In this document: piece by piece, positions 18,731 to 29,373 of the stretch
Position numbering within the stretch: the stretch's first letter is position 1
How the letters are laid out: each line of letters begins with the position of its first letter
Assembly: GCA_937951645.1 (NCBI GenBank)
Contig: CALFBM010000167.1
Location: 1 to 33,136, forward strand
From: an uncultured Rhizobiaceae group bacterium
Lineage (GTDB): Bacteria > Pseudomonadota > Alphaproteobacteria > Rhizobiales > Rhizobiaceae
Length of the DNA: 33,136 bases
Direction of reading: 5' to 3'
Translations under genes and position numbers: made by a program
The notes under the pieces: generated by a model
What the model was told of the DNA's origin: nothing
The model's database searches: none
What the model saw: the letters and a program-made list of their open reading frames with translations, nothing else

Positions 18731-19345
18731 ATGGTCAAGAGCTCGAAGCTTAAAAATGTCTATGGCAATAAAACTGTAGAAGACCAGAAGCAAATTTATC
18801 GAGATTGGGCGAAAACTTATGACATCGAAACAACTGGTGAATTTGGCTGGATAGGATTTACGCCTGCCGCTGCAGAGTTTTCAAAAAGGGTTATAAAAAA
18901 GGACGCCAGAATATTGGATGCAGGCTGTGGAACAGGCCTTTCAGGAGTAGCCTTGAATAAAGAAGGTTTTACCAACATCCATGGCAAGGACTTGTCACCA
19001 GAAATGCTGGAACAGGCAGAAAAAACAGGCGTGTACTCATCATTATCAGAGGTTGATCTAACACAGCCTGTTCAAACGTTTGATCCCTATGATGCCATTT
19101 TTAGTTGCGGTGTTTTTGGTTTTGGCCCTCCTTACCCGGAACACCTACATCACATAATAAACATGCTAAAGTCTGGCGGTTATGCTGTGATTACTGTTAA
19201 TGGCAAGGGATGGGTTGAAAAAAATTGGCCTGAGAGTCTCTTAACAGCCGTTGAAGAACACTCTCTTAAACTTGAAGAGCAATTGGATATTGAATATCTC
19301 GAAAACGAGGAAATAGATGGTAAGCTTCTAATTTTTAGAGGCTAG
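18731..19345 (+). CDS. Class I SAM-dependent methyltransferase
   Basis: ARILDAGCGTGLSGVAL (motif I) and downstream DLSPEMLEQAEKTGVY. Confidence 0.85.
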   Translation: MVKSSKLKNVYGNKTVEDQKQIYRDWAKTYDIETTGEFGWIGFTPAAAEFSKRVIKKDARILDAGCGTGLSGVALNKEGFTNIHGKDLSPEMLEQAEKTGVYSSLSEVDLTQPVQTFDPYDAIFSCGVFGFGPPYPEHLHHIINMLKSGGYAVITVNGKGWVEKNWPESLLTAVEEHSLKLEEQLDIEYLENEEIDGKLLIFRG

Positions 19346-19575
19346 ATCTAAATGTTCAATGTAAGAAGCGGGCACGCTTTATTCCCTGTTTTGGCTATTA
19401 AAAAGACCTATTGCTTTGACAATGCTCTAATGTAGTTTCCAAAATTTGGTTTTTTTAGTATCTCATTCCAATAATTTGCCATAATAAAAAATTCTATCCT
19501 TTGAAAAAGAATGATAAACTGCTCATATTGGAAAATAATCGCGTTAGCGGTGTTGAATAGAAGGTATTAATTGCG

Positions 19576-20985
19576 ATGCGTCACTTTCCGGTTTTCCTAA
19601 ATGTGCAGAACAAGCGTATCCTTGTGACTGGTGCAGGTGAATGCGCCATTGCTAAACTTCGTCTGTTATTAAAGACAGAAGCTGATGTGGTAGTTTTCGC
19701 CACAGATATAGACGCGCAAGTCGAAAGTTGGGCGAAAGCAGGGCTGTTGGAAATCGTTCGGCGTAAAATTCAAATGGATGACTTTTACAACACTGCCATG
19801 ATTTATGCGGCTGAAGATGATGAAGAATTGGATTCTGTTACTGCGGCAAAAGCCAAAATGGCCAATGTGCTTTTTAATATCGTAGATAACCTTAAAGAGA
19901 GCGAATTTATTACACCTGCCTTGGTTGACCGGGACCCTGTAACAATTGCGATTGGTACAGAAGGTACGGCTCCCATTCTTGCACGTAAAATCAAGGCGCA
20001 AATTGAGGATAGTCTGCCTAACGAAATAGGGCTCCTTGCAAAGCTGGCTGAATATTTCAGGCCAAAAGCATCGCGTTTGCAAAAAGGTCAAACACGTAGA
20101 AAATTCTGGTCGCGTTTCTTTTATGACCTTGGGCCAGCAGCTTTACGTGAAGGGGGTAAACGTGGTGTTGCACGTACACTCAATACACTTTTTGATGAAG
20201 CGCAAAATGATAGTCAAGAAGTTGGTAAAGTATTTTTGGTGGGAAGTGGGCCAGGCGATCCTGATTTGCTAACGCGTAAGGCGCTCAAGGTTCTGCATGA
20301 AGCAGATGTTGTTATTCATGATCGTTTGGTCAGTCCTCAAATTTTGGAACTTGCCCGCCGTGAAGCCGAGATTATTCAAACAGGGAAACAGGGCTTTGGT
20401 CCTTCATGGAAGCAGGAAGACATAAATGCTTTGATGGTCAAACATGCAAAAAAAGGTGCACAAATTGTTCGTTTGAAATCAGGTGATCCAGCTGTATTCG
20501 GGCGCTTGGACGAAGAAATGGACGCGCTTGATGAGGCTGATATTTATTTTGAAATTATTCCTGGCATCACAACTGCATCAGCGGCTGCTGCAAGCCTCAA
20601 TGTTTCACTGACCAAGCGAAAAAGAAATTCTGCTCTTCAAATAATGACAGCCCAAGACATCAAGGGGTTTGCTGAACAAGACTGGCGCAAGCTTGCACAG
20701 GATGGAAGCGTTGCTGCAATTTATATGGGCTTTAAATCAGCGCACCTTTTGAGTGGTCGCTTGTTAATGCATGGTGCAAGCCCAAGCGCACCAGTTACAA
20801 TTATGGAAAATGTTTCAAGAGCTAACCAAAAAACAATTTTAACTACAATTGGTGAACTGCCAAAAATGGCAGATCAGACAGGCCATGATGGCCCTGTAAT
20901 TTTAATGCTGGGTCTTGAACCTCGTCAGGCAAGTAAGGCAATGGAAAATAATGAAGCGCAATTGATTAAAGCAGGAGTCCTGTAA
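19576..20985 (+). CDS. cysG: Siroheme synthase (precorrin-2 dehydrogenase/ferrochelatase + uroporphyrinogen-III C-methyltransferase)
   Basis: N-terminal FPVFLNVQNKRILVTGAGECAIAKLRLL; C-terminal KVFLVGSGPGDPDLLTRKALKVLHEADVVIHDRLVSP and RLKSGDPAVFGRLDEE. Confidence 0.93.
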   Translation: MRHFPVFLNVQNKRILVTGAGECAIAKLRLLLKTEADVVVFATDIDAQVESWAKAGLLEIVRRKIQMDDFYNTAMIYAAEDDEELDSVTAAKAKMANVLFNIVDNLKESEFITPALVDRDPVTIAIGTEGTAPILARKIKAQIEDSLPNEIGLLAKLAEYFRPKASRLQKGQTRRKFWSRFFYDLGPAALREGGKRGVARTLNTLFDEAQNDSQEVGKVFLVGSGPGDPDLLTRKALKVLHEADVVIHDRLVSPQILELARREAEIIQTGKQGFGPSWKQEDINALMVKHAKKGAQIVRLKSGDPAVFGRLDEEMDALDEADIYFEIIPGITTASAAAASLNVSLTKRKRNSALQIMTAQDIKGFAEQDWRKLAQDGSVAAIYMGFKSAHLLSGRLLMHGASPSAPVTIMENVSRANQKTILTTIGELPKMADQTGHDGPVILMLGLEPRQASKAMENNEAQLIKAGVL

Positions 20986-21290
20986 TGGCCCGTGTTGTCT
21001 ACCCAAAGATTGTAACTGCAAACCATCTTCTTGAAGGGGATGTTATTTACATGACAGCATCAGGTGACTGGTCGCGCAAACACGAAGATGCAAAACTTTA
21101 CGAAGACAGGCATGAAGCAGAAGATGCTTTGAAATTTGCACAGGAACAAGCACACATGCTGGCTGGTGCATATCTGGCAGATGCGCAAATTGGTAAAAAT
21201 GGCAAACCAGAGCCGGTACATTTTAGAGAAGCATTCCGCACACGTGGCCCATCAAATTATCCCAATCACGGCAAACAGGCTGAGGTCTAA
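20985..21290 (+). CDS. DUF2849-family protein
   Basis: TAATG coupling to cysG; position between cysG and sulfite reductase is typical of DUF2849 genes in alphaproteobacteria. Confidence 0.8.
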   Translation: MARVVYPKIVTANHLLEGDVIYMTASGDWSRKHEDAKLYEDRHEAEDALKFAQEQAHMLAGAYLADAQIGKNGKPEPVHFREAFRTRGPSNYPNHGKQAEV

Positions 21291-21293
21291 GCA

Positions 21294-22964
21294 ATGTATA
21301 ATTATAATCAATTCGATCATGATTTTGTTCGCAACCGTGTAAAGGAATTTCGCGGTCAAGTTGAGCGTCGCCTCGATGGTTCGCTCACAGAAGACGAGTT
21401 CAAGCCGCTTCGTCTTATGAACGGTCTTTATCTCCAGTTACACGCATATATGCTACGTGTTGCCATCCCCTATGGCACCTTGAACAGTCGCCAAATGAAG
21501 CAACTCGCCATGATTTCTGAAAAGTGGGACAAAGGTTATGGCCATTTCACCACGCGCCAAAACATTCAATATAATTGGCCAAAGTTAAAAGACACGCCTG
21601 ATATTCTGGATGCTCTGGCTGATGTTGAAATGCACGCAATTCAAACTTCGGGTAACTGCGTTCGTAATGTCACTGCGGATCACTTTGCAGGTGCAGCCGC
21701 AGACGAAATTGAAGACCCGCGCCCAACTGCAGAATTGCTTCGTCAGTGGTCAATGGATCATCCTGAATTTCAGTTCTTGCCGCGCAAGTTCAAGATTGCA
21801 ATGACAGGTAGCCCAAATGATCGTGCAGTTACCAAAGCCCATGATATTGGTATTCGGATGGTGCGTAATGATAAGGGCGAGCCTGGCTACGAAATCCTGA
21901 TTGGTGGTGGTCTAGGCCGCACACCAATGATTGGCAAGGTTGTCCGTGAGTTCCTGCCAAAAGCAGATTTGCTGCCTTATGTCGAAGCGATCTTGCAAGT
22001 TTATAACTTGAATGGCCGTCGTGATAATAAATATAAGGCACGCATCAAAATTCTGGTTCATGAAACAGGCATTGATACTCTGCGTGAATGGATTGAAGAG
22101 GTTTTTGAAACTCAAAAAATTCATCACCAGACACCTCCTGCAGAAATGATTGAGGCTATCGAAGCACAGTTCCAGCCACCAAAATTTGATAATGCCAAAG
22201 TTGATGAAGACAAGCTTTCAAAAATTATTGCAGCAGATCCGCTTCTACGTTCTTTTGTCGAAACAAATATCTCTGAGCATTTTGATAGCAACCATGCAAT
22301 CGTTACGATTTCGCTCAAGCCAATTGGCGGGACGCCAGGTGACGCAACTGCTAAGCAAATGAGAATTATGGCAGGGCTTGCTGAAGCCTATGGCTATGAC
22401 GAACTTCGGGTAAGTCATGAGCAGAATATTATTCTACCGCATGTTCGTCGCGATGATTTGCCTGAGATCTATAAAGTCCTTAAAGATGCAGGTCTTGCAA
22501 CAGCAAATGTTGGGCTTTTGTCAGACATGATCGCTTGCCCAGGCATGGATTATTGTGCGCTGGCAACAGCACGTTCAATTCCCGTCGCGCAAGAATTATC
22601 AATTGCTTTTGAGGATTTGAAGCTTCAACAGGATATCGGCCCACTAAAGATTAAGATATCTGGTTGTATTAATGCATGTGGGCATCATCACGTTGGACAT
22701 ATTGGAATTTTGGGTCTCGATAAAGCTGGTGTGGAAAGCTATCAAATCACACTGGGTGGCGATGGTACGCAAACGGCTTCAATCGGTGAGCGGGCAGGGC
22801 CTGGGTTTTCTTATGAGGAAATTGTTCCAGCTGTTAGTCGTATTATAGATTGTTACATGAATATACGCGAAGGCAAGAACGATACCTTCCTTGATGTTTA
22901 TCGCAGGGTTGGCGCTGACCCATTCAAGGAAGCGCTTTACCCTGAAGAAACAGCAACCGCGTAA
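21294..22964 (+). CDS. cysI: Ferredoxin-type nitrite/sulfite reductase
   Basis: GHFTTRQNIQYNWPKL; TSGNCVRNVTADHFAG; siroheme/4Fe-4S motif CPGMDYCALATARS...KISGCINACGHHHVGHIG. Confidence 0.93.
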   Translation: MYNYNQFDHDFVRNRVKEFRGQVERRLDGSLTEDEFKPLRLMNGLYLQLHAYMLRVAIPYGTLNSRQMKQLAMISEKWDKGYGHFTTRQNIQYNWPKLKDTPDILDALADVEMHAIQTSGNCVRNVTADHFAGAAADEIEDPRPTAELLRQWSMDHPEFQFLPRKFKIAMTGSPNDRAVTKAHDIGIRMVRNDKGEPGYEILIGGGLGRTPMIGKVVREFLPKADLLPYVEAILQVYNLNGRRDNKYKARIKILVHETGIDTLREWIEEVFETQKIHHQTPPAEMIEAIEAQFQPPKFDNAKVDEDKLSKIIAADPLLRSFVETNISEHFDSNHAIVTISLKPIGGTPGDATAKQMRIMAGLAEAYGYDELRVSHEQNIILPHVRRDDLPEIYKVLKDAGLATANVGLLSDMIACPGMDYCALATARSIPVAQELSIAFEDLKLQQDIGPLKIKISGCINACGHHHVGHIGILGLDKAGVESYQITLGGDGTQTASIGERAGPGFSYEEIVPAVSRIIDCYMNIREGKNDTFLDVYRRVGADPFKEALYPEETATA

Positions 22965-22975
22965 GGAAATATGGT

Positions 22976-23434
22976 ATGCCAGTAATTGTACGCGATAGTG
23001 GTTTTGAACAAGATACCTGGGAAGCAGAAGGTGGCTTGTTTATAGATCTTGAAAAATATGGACAGGATGTTGCAGATCGCGATCCGTCAAAGACCGCAAT
23101 TGATATTCCAAATAATGTGACAGTTGAAAGCCTAAAAGGCTTATTCGTAAATGCAAGCATGATCCGTATTCCTTTTCCCTCTTTCGCAGATGGGCGAGGG
23201 TTTAGTTTGGCTAAACAATTGCGCCAACAAGGTTATGAAGGAAAGCTTCGGGCAATAGGTCATTTGATTGCAGATCAATATGGTTTTGCGCGTGTCTGCG
23301 GTTTTGATGAAATTGAAATCGATGATGAGATGGCAAAACGCCAGCCTGAAGAACAATGGCTTGCCCGTATTCCTAAACAGGATTTATCCTACCAAAATCT
23401 CTTGATGGGCGAGCGCCCATTACGCAACGCATAA
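22976..23434 (+). CDS. DUF934-family protein of the sulfite reduction cluster
   Basis: IRIPFPSFADGRGFSLAKQLRQQGYEGKLRAIGHLIADQYGFARVCGFDEIEI. Confidence 0.88.
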   Translation: MPVIVRDSGFEQDTWEAEGGLFIDLEKYGQDVADRDPSKTAIDIPNNVTVESLKGLFVNASMIRIPFPSFADGRGFSLAKQLRQQGYEGKLRAIGHLIADQYGFARVCGFDEIEIDDEMAKRQPEEQWLARIPKQDLSYQNLLMGERPLRNA

Positions 23435-23485
23435 AAGAATTTCATGCTATTCTCATAAACATTCATACCAGATGAAGGTATCACC

Positions 23486-24295
23486 ATGACTATACTTGCC
23501 GCAGAAAATCAAACACAAGAACGTCATCCAGACGCGCAAACGATTACAAAAGTAACACATTTTACGGATCGTCTTTTTTCATTCCGTGTAACACGCCCAC
23601 AGTCTTTACGATTCCGTTCAGGTGAATTCGTAATGATTGGTCTCTTGGGTGATAATGGAAAACCATTACTGCGTGCCTATTCAATTGCATCACCCTCATG
23701 GGATGATGAGTTGGAATTTTACTCAATCAAAGTACCCGATGGTCCACTGACTTCCAGACTTCAAAATATAAAAGTTGGTGATGATATTATTCTTAAAACC
23801 AAGCCTGTTGGGACATTGGTTGTAGATGCACTTATTCCGGGTAAACGTTTGTTCATGCTTTCAACCGGGACAGGATTTGCCCCCTTTGCTTCCTTGACAC
23901 GGGACCCAGAGGTTTATGACAAGTTTGAAGAGATTATCGTGACACATACTTGCCGCGATGTTGCTGAACTTGATTACAGTAAGCAACTCACAGAAAATCT
24001 GGCAAATGATCCATTGATTGGTGAGATGGTAGAAGGAAAACTTAAATACTATCCAACAACAACCCGTGAACTTTCTGGCTATCAAGGCAGAATTACCAAT
24101 CTGATTGAGTCTGGGAAGGTTTTTGACGATCTGGGTATTGAATCATTAAATCCGGAAACAGATCGCGTCATGTTGTGTGGATCAATGGATTTTAATACGG
24201 ATGTGCGCAAGATATTGGAAGAACGCGGCTTTGAAGAAGGCGCAAACTCCAAACCTGCAACATTCGTCCTCGAAAAAGCATTTGTTGGTGAATAA
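23486..24295 (+). CDS. fpr: Ferredoxin-NADP reductase
   Basis: FRSGEFVMIGLLGDNGKPLLRAYSIASPSWDDELEFYSIKVPDGPLTSRLQ; LFMLSTGTGFAPFASLTRDPEVY; C-terminal KPATFVLEKAFVGE. Confidence 0.93.
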   Translation: MTILAAENQTQERHPDAQTITKVTHFTDRLFSFRVTRPQSLRFRSGEFVMIGLLGDNGKPLLRAYSIASPSWDDELEFYSIKVPDGPLTSRLQNIKVGDDIILKTKPVGTLVVDALIPGKRLFMLSTGTGFAPFASLTRDPEVYDKFEEIIVTHTCRDVAELDYSKQLTENLANDPLIGEMVEGKLKYYPTTTRELSGYQGRITNLIESGKVFDDLGIESLNPETDRVMLCGSMDFNTDVRKILEERGFEEGANSKPATFVLEKAFVGE

Positions 24296-24386
24296 AACTA
24301 ATTTTTTTAAGAGTTTTCCGTGACTTAATTGACCTGTTTGTGGCAAATTGAGATAACTCTCTTTTTTGCCCAAATAGGAAAAATTA

Positions 24387-27164
24387 ATGAACATTGCTTC
24401 CAACGATCTTGATACAAGCCCATCAAAAGATGAACCCTTAAAAGAAGATATACGCTTTCTTGGGCGGTTACTTGGTGATGTTGTTCGTGAGCAAGAGGGG
24501 GATGATGTTTTTAATTTGGTTGAGACAGTTCGGCAAAAATCGGTTGCCTACGTAAGAGGTGATGATGAGAACGCCAAGCAGGAACTGGAAGAAATTCTTA
24601 ATGCATTAACGCCCGCACAAACTGTTGAAGTCGTCCGTGCCTATAGCTATTTTTCTCATCTTGCCAATATGGCTGAAGATCAACATCATATCAGAAGAAC
24701 ACGTGCGCATGAGCTTGCAGAATCACCTCCACGCAATGGCTCAATTGCAAAGGCCTTTGAACGCGCAATTGCAGAAGGTGCAACGCCCGAAAGTCTTACA
24801 AGGTTTTTTGATGAGGCCAGTATTGGGGCTGTATTAACAGCACATCCAACTGAAGTTCGCAGGCAGTCAACGATGAAGCGGGAAATTGCGATGACTGATC
24901 TGCTTTCCCGTCGTGACCAAGGTGGAATGACGAAGCAGGAACAAACTGACATCAATGACAAGTTAAAACGCGCTGTAATGATTTTGTGGCAGACAAATAT
25001 GTTGCGCCAAACAAAGCTGACAGTATTGGATGAAGTCTCTAATGGCTTGAGTTATTATGATCATACTTTTTTTAAGGAATTGCCAAAGCTTTATACTGCG
25101 ATTGAAGATGATCTGGCAGAGATGTCAGGTGGTAATCATAAGGGCATCAATTCGTTCCTGAAAACAGGTGCCTGGATTGGTGGTGACAGAGACGGTAATC
25201 CATTTGTTAATGCCAATATCATGTGCGATGCCATGCGCAGGCAAAGCGTTAAGGTTATAGAGTTTTATCTTGAGCAACTCCATAAGCTTGGGGATGAACT
25301 CTCGCTTTCAATTCGTATCGTTGATGTTTCAGATGAATTAAAAAGTCTGGCTGCCAAGTCAGGTGATAAATCCCCCCACCGTGATACTGAATTATATCGC
25401 CGCTGTATCGTTGGCATGTATAACAGACTAGCTGCGACCTTAAAAAAAACAGACAAGACCAAGCTGGCCAGAGCACCGCTTGCCAAGGCTGATCCATACG
25501 AAAGCAACACGCAAGTTATTACTGATTTGGACATCATCAGAAATTCTCTTATCCAAAATGGTTCTGAGTTTCTTACTCTTGGACGCTTGCGCCATTTAAG
25601 ACGAGCGCTGGATGTTTTTGGATTTTATCTTGCAAGCCTGGATATGCGCCAAAACTCTGATGTTCACGAACGTCTTGCTGGAGAACTGTTTGAAGGTGTC
25701 ATGCCTGATCTGGATTATTCAAAACTTGATGAAGAAGAACGTATTGAATTGCTAGTTGCGGAACTTGAAAACCATCGTCCATTACTTCGCCGCGATATGA
25801 CCTACTCTGAAGAAGCTGAAAAGGAACTTGGCATCTTCAAAATGGCCGCCAAATTGAAGAAACGCTATGGCGAAGGTGCCATTCGAAACTCAATCATTTC
25901 AAATGCTCAAAGCGCATCAGACTTGTTAGAGCTTGCTGTTATTTTAAAACAGGCAAGCCTGGTCTCTCCAGAGGGTGAGACAACAATGCATCTTATCCCG
26001 CTGTTTGAAACAATTGCAGATTTGCAGGCATGCCCTGAAATTATGGACAGGCTTTTATCCATTCCACAATACCGCAAGTTGGTGGATAATATGGGTGGCG
26101 TACAGGAAATCATGCTGGGTTATTCAGACAGCAATAAAGATGGAGGGTTCATTACATCAAGTTGGGAGCTTTACAAGGCTGAGATTAAACTCATTGAGCT
26201 GTTCAAAAAACATGATGTAAAACTTCGTTTGTTCCATGGCCGTGGGGGAACCGTTGGTCGCGGAGGAGGGCCAAGTTATGATGCTATTCTTGCTCAGCCT
26301 AATGGTGCAGTAAATGGTCAATTACGTTTAACCGAACAAGGTGAGATTATTTCAAGCAAATATACAAATCCTGAGTTAGGGCGCCGTAATTTGGAAATTC
26401 TTGCTGCTGCAACATTGGAAGCTTCACTGCTGCAAGACGCTCGTCCGGAACCTGATGACAGCTATTTAAGTGCAATGAATGATATTTCACTTGCTGCATT
26501 CAATAAATATCGTGATCTTGTTTATGATGATCCTGAGTTTGTAGAATATTTCTGGAACGCAACGGTCATCAATGAGATTGCGGGTTTGAATATTGGTTCA
26601 CGCCCGGCTTCTCGCAAGAAAACACGAGCCGTTGAAGACTTGAGGGCTATTCCGTGGGTATTCAGCTGGTCACAGTCCCGCTTGATGGTGCCAGGCTGGT
26701 ATGGGTTCGGCACTGCGGTTAAAGCCTATATTGAAAAACATGGAGATGAGGGGCTGCCAAAGCTTCAGGAAATGTTCAAGACGTGGCAGTTTTTCCAGGC
26801 TCAACTCTCAAACATGGATATGGTGCTTGCAAAAACCAATATGAGTATCGCAGAGCGGTATGCAGACCTGGTTCCTGACAAGGGGCTTGGGTGTCGCATT
26901 TTCAGAAAGATTCGTGATGAGTGGCAGTTAACCATTGATATGCTGTTTGTAATTACTGGTCAGACCAGACTGCTAGAATCAAATCCATTGCTTGAGCGCT
27001 CTATTCAAAACCGCTTCCCATATCTTGATCCGATAAATCATTTACAGGTTGAGCTAATGCGCAAATATCGTGCCGAACCAAAAGACCAACAAGATGAGAA
27101 AATTCTTCGGGGTCTTCAATTGACGATTAATGGTATTTCAGCAGGCCTAAGAAACAGTGGCTAA
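24387..27164 (+). CDS. ppc: Phosphoenolpyruvate carboxylase
   Basis: VLTAHPTEVRRQST; WIGGDRDGNPFV; GYSDSNKDGGF; LFHGRGGTVGRGGGP; IPWVFSWSQSRLMVPGWYGFG; C-terminal LTINGISAGLRNSG. Confidence 0.97.
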   Translation: MNIASNDLDTSPSKDEPLKEDIRFLGRLLGDVVREQEGDDVFNLVETVRQKSVAYVRGDDENAKQELEEILNALTPAQTVEVVRAYSYFSHLANMAEDQHHIRRTRAHELAESPPRNGSIAKAFERAIAEGATPESLTRFFDEASIGAVLTAHPTEVRRQSTMKREIAMTDLLSRRDQGGMTKQEQTDINDKLKRAVMILWQTNMLRQTKLTVLDEVSNGLSYYDHTFFKELPKLYTAIEDDLAEMSGGNHKGINSFLKTGAWIGGDRDGNPFVNANIMCDAMRRQSVKVIEFYLEQLHKLGDELSLSIRIVDVSDELKSLAAKSGDKSPHRDTELYRRCIVGMYNRLAATLKKTDKTKLARAPLAKADPYESNTQVITDLDIIRNSLIQNGSEFLTLGRLRHLRRALDVFGFYLASLDMRQNSDVHERLAGELFEGVMPDLDYSKLDEEERIELLVAELENHRPLLRRDMTYSEEAEKELGIFKMAAKLKKRYGEGAIRNSIISNAQSASDLLELAVILKQASLVSPEGETTMHLIPLFETIADLQACPEIMDRLLSIPQYRKLVDNMGGVQEIMLGYSDSNKDGGFITSSWELYKAEIKLIELFKKHDVKLRLFHGRGGTVGRGGGPSYDAILAQPNGAVNGQLRLTEQGEIISSKYTNPELGRRNLEILAAATLEASLLQDARPEPDDSYLSAMNDISLAAFNKYRDLVYDDPEFVEYFWNATVINEIAGLNIGSRPASRKKTRAVEDLRAIPWVFSWSQSRLMVPGWYGFGTAVKAYIEKHGDEGLPKLQEMFKTWQFFQAQLSNMDMVLAKTNMSIAERYADLVPDKGLGCRIFRKIRDEWQLTIDMLFVITGQTRLLESNPLLERSIQNRFPYLDPINHLQVELMRKYRAEPKDQQDEKILRGLQLTINGISAGLRNSG

Positions 27165-27246
27165 GAAGTTGTTTGTCGTTTTCAGAACTTGGCTTTAAGT
27201 ATTTGGTGATGAAATACATATTCATCATCATTTAAGAGTAAAACAG

Positions 27247-29244
27247 ATGTCTGAAAAACAAATTTTACTGGGTATTGATACGGGCGGCACATATACGGAT
27301 GCCGTCCTTTTTAGTGATGATGAAGGCGTTCTGGCAAAAGCGAAATCACTTACGACAAAGCATGATTTGGTAATTGGTATTTCAGGTGCAGTTGATGCTG
27401 TTCTGGCCAGGTTTGATGGTGATATCTCGGATATTGCGCTGACTTCAATTTCTACAACACTTGCAACCAATGCATTGGTCGAAAGCAAGGGAGGTAGCAT
27501 CGCGCTTGTGATGATTGGCTTTGAAGAGCAGGACATGGATAAGTCTGGCCTAAAGGAAGCCCTTGCGGGAGACCCAGTTGTGTTTATTCCCGGTGGCCAT
27601 GATGTCAGTGGCAATGAGCGCAAGCTTGATATGGCAGCACTTGATGAATTTGTTTCACTCCATGGTAACAATGTTTCAGGCTTTGCAATTGCCGGATATT
27701 TTGCAGTTCGAAACGCATCACATGAATTAAAAGTTCGTGATTATCTGATGGAAAAAACCGGTTTGGCCACAACCTGCAGCCATGAACTTTCATCAAAACT
27801 TGGCGGGCCAAAACGAGCTGTTACGACGGTATTAAATGCTAGATTGATACCGGTGATCCAGGATCTGATTCTGGCTTGTCGCTCGCATCTTGAAAAAACA
27901 GGTATACAATCACCGCTCATGGTAGTTCGCGGTGATGGTGCCCTGGTAAGTGCTGATTTTGCATTAAAACGCCCAATCGAAACCATATTGTCTGGCCCTG
28001 CCGCAAGTCTGGTTGGTGCAAAGTTTTTGCTGGGTACCAAGGATGCAATTGTTTCTGATATTGGTGGAACAACCACTGACGTTGCTATTCTTGAAAAAGG
28101 TTGGCCACGAATTGAGCCCCAAGGTGCAAGTGTGGGTGGTTTCACAACCATGGTTGAAGCTGTCGCCATGCACACTTTTGGTTTGGGCGGGGATTCTGTC
28201 GTAGAGGTGGATGACACCAATAAGACAAAAATCAAACTTGGTCCAAGAAGGCAAATACCGATTAGCCTGTTGGCATTGGAATATGAAAACGCTGTGATGT
28301 CCGCATTGAAACGGCAGACACAAATGGAGTACCCCAATCACCTGTGTGTTAAATTTGCTTACCGTGTTGCGGGCGCAGAAAAACGTATTGGAGAACTTAA
28401 AGCGACTGAGCTCAAACTATTTCAAAAACTGGCTAATGAACCTCAACCGCTGGATATGATCTTAAAAGGTGCCTCGGAAGGAGGCACACTTACAAACCTT
28501 GTGTCGCGTGGATTAGTGCAGGTTTCTGGCTTTACGCCGTCGGATGCGATGCACATGCTGGGACTTCAAAATAATTGGAACGGCGAAGCTGCCATATTGG
28601 GCGCTAGCATATTATGCAGGGTTAGGGACAGGTTTGCCCAACCAGTTGCAAATTCTGCTGAAGAGTTATGCAAGAACATTAAACAACAACTAACTGTGCA
28701 AAGCAGCGCTGTCATCCTTAAAACCTGTATGACAGAAGACGGCGTGACAATCGGGCCCGGTGCAGCAGAACTGATTACACGCTCACTGGATAAAGAGCGT
28801 GGTTTTGTTAATTTTTCTCTTGGTCTTGATCGGCCTTTGGTAGGGTTAGGTGCATCTGCAAAGGTATATTATCCAGCCATTGGCGAGCGCTTATCTGCAG
28901 AGTGCCTGATTCCTGAGCATGCTGATGTTGCCAATGCAATTGGTGCTGTGGCAGGTGAAGTTCGTGTTCAAAAAACAATTACTGTCACAAGTTCAGATGG
29001 CGGGAGTTCATTTCAATTCATGTCAGGTGGAAGTCTGATAAATATGGCTGACGAAAAGGCAGCACTTGAAAAAGTCTGTGCAGATTTGGAAATTGAGCTT
29101 GCCCAAATGGCAGAAGATGCAGGTGCGCAATCTCCTGTATTTGAAACAAACATACAGATTAATGCCCCGATTATTGATGGTTCCAGACACTTTGTTGAAG
29201 CTGTAATTTATATGTCCGCAACAGGCCGTCCCAAGTTTGATTAA
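27247..29244 (+). CDS. Hydantoinase/oxoprolinase-family (HyuA-like) protein
   Basis: LLGIDTGGTYTDAVLF; SISTTLATNALVESKGG; ILSGPAASLVGAKFL; VSDIGGTTTDVAIL. Confidence 0.9.
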   Translation: MSEKQILLGIDTGGTYTDAVLFSDDEGVLAKAKSLTTKHDLVIGISGAVDAVLARFDGDISDIALTSISTTLATNALVESKGGSIALVMIGFEEQDMDKSGLKEALAGDPVVFIPGGHDVSGNERKLDMAALDEFVSLHGNNVSGFAIAGYFAVRNASHELKVRDYLMEKTGLATTCSHELSSKLGGPKRAVTTVLNARLIPVIQDLILACRSHLEKTGIQSPLMVVRGDGALVSADFALKRPIETILSGPAASLVGAKFLLGTKDAIVSDIGGTTTDVAILEKGWPRIEPQGASVGGFTTMVEAVAMHTFGLGGDSVVEVDDTNKTKIKLGPRRQIPISLLALEYENAVMSALKRQTQMEYPNHLCVKFAYRVAGAEKRIGELKATELKLFQKLANEPQPLDMILKGASEGGTLTNLVSRGLVQVSGFTPSDAMHMLGLQNNWNGEAAILGASILCRVRDRFAQPVANSAEELCKNIKQQLTVQSSAVILKTCMTEDGVTIGPGAAELITRSLDKERGFVNFSLGLDRPLVGLGASAKVYYPAIGERLSAECLIPEHADVANAIGAVAGEVRVQKTITVTSSDGGSSFQFMSGGSLINMADEKAALEKVCADLEIELAQMAEDAGAQSPVFETNIQINAPIIDGSRHFVEAVIYMSATGRPKFD

Positions 29245-29373
29245 GATCACGATTCTTGGTCAACATTTTGTTACAAAAAGTGCGACGAAAAAGCAGTTTG
29301 GTTTATTGTTAAAGAGTCGCCAGTTGTGATCTAAAGGTGTATTAAAAGTAAAAAATAATTGTTGGGTAGTAAA

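Noticed and set aside
19467-19533. TTCCAATA ... TATTGGAA inverted pair upstream of cysG
   Set aside because: Short arms with a ~50-nt gap in an AT-rich region; expected by chance and not supported as a regulatory site.
20985-23434. DUF2849 and DUF934 genes as novelties
   Set aside because: Their placement with cysG and sulfite reductase is the usual arrangement in alphaproteobacteria.
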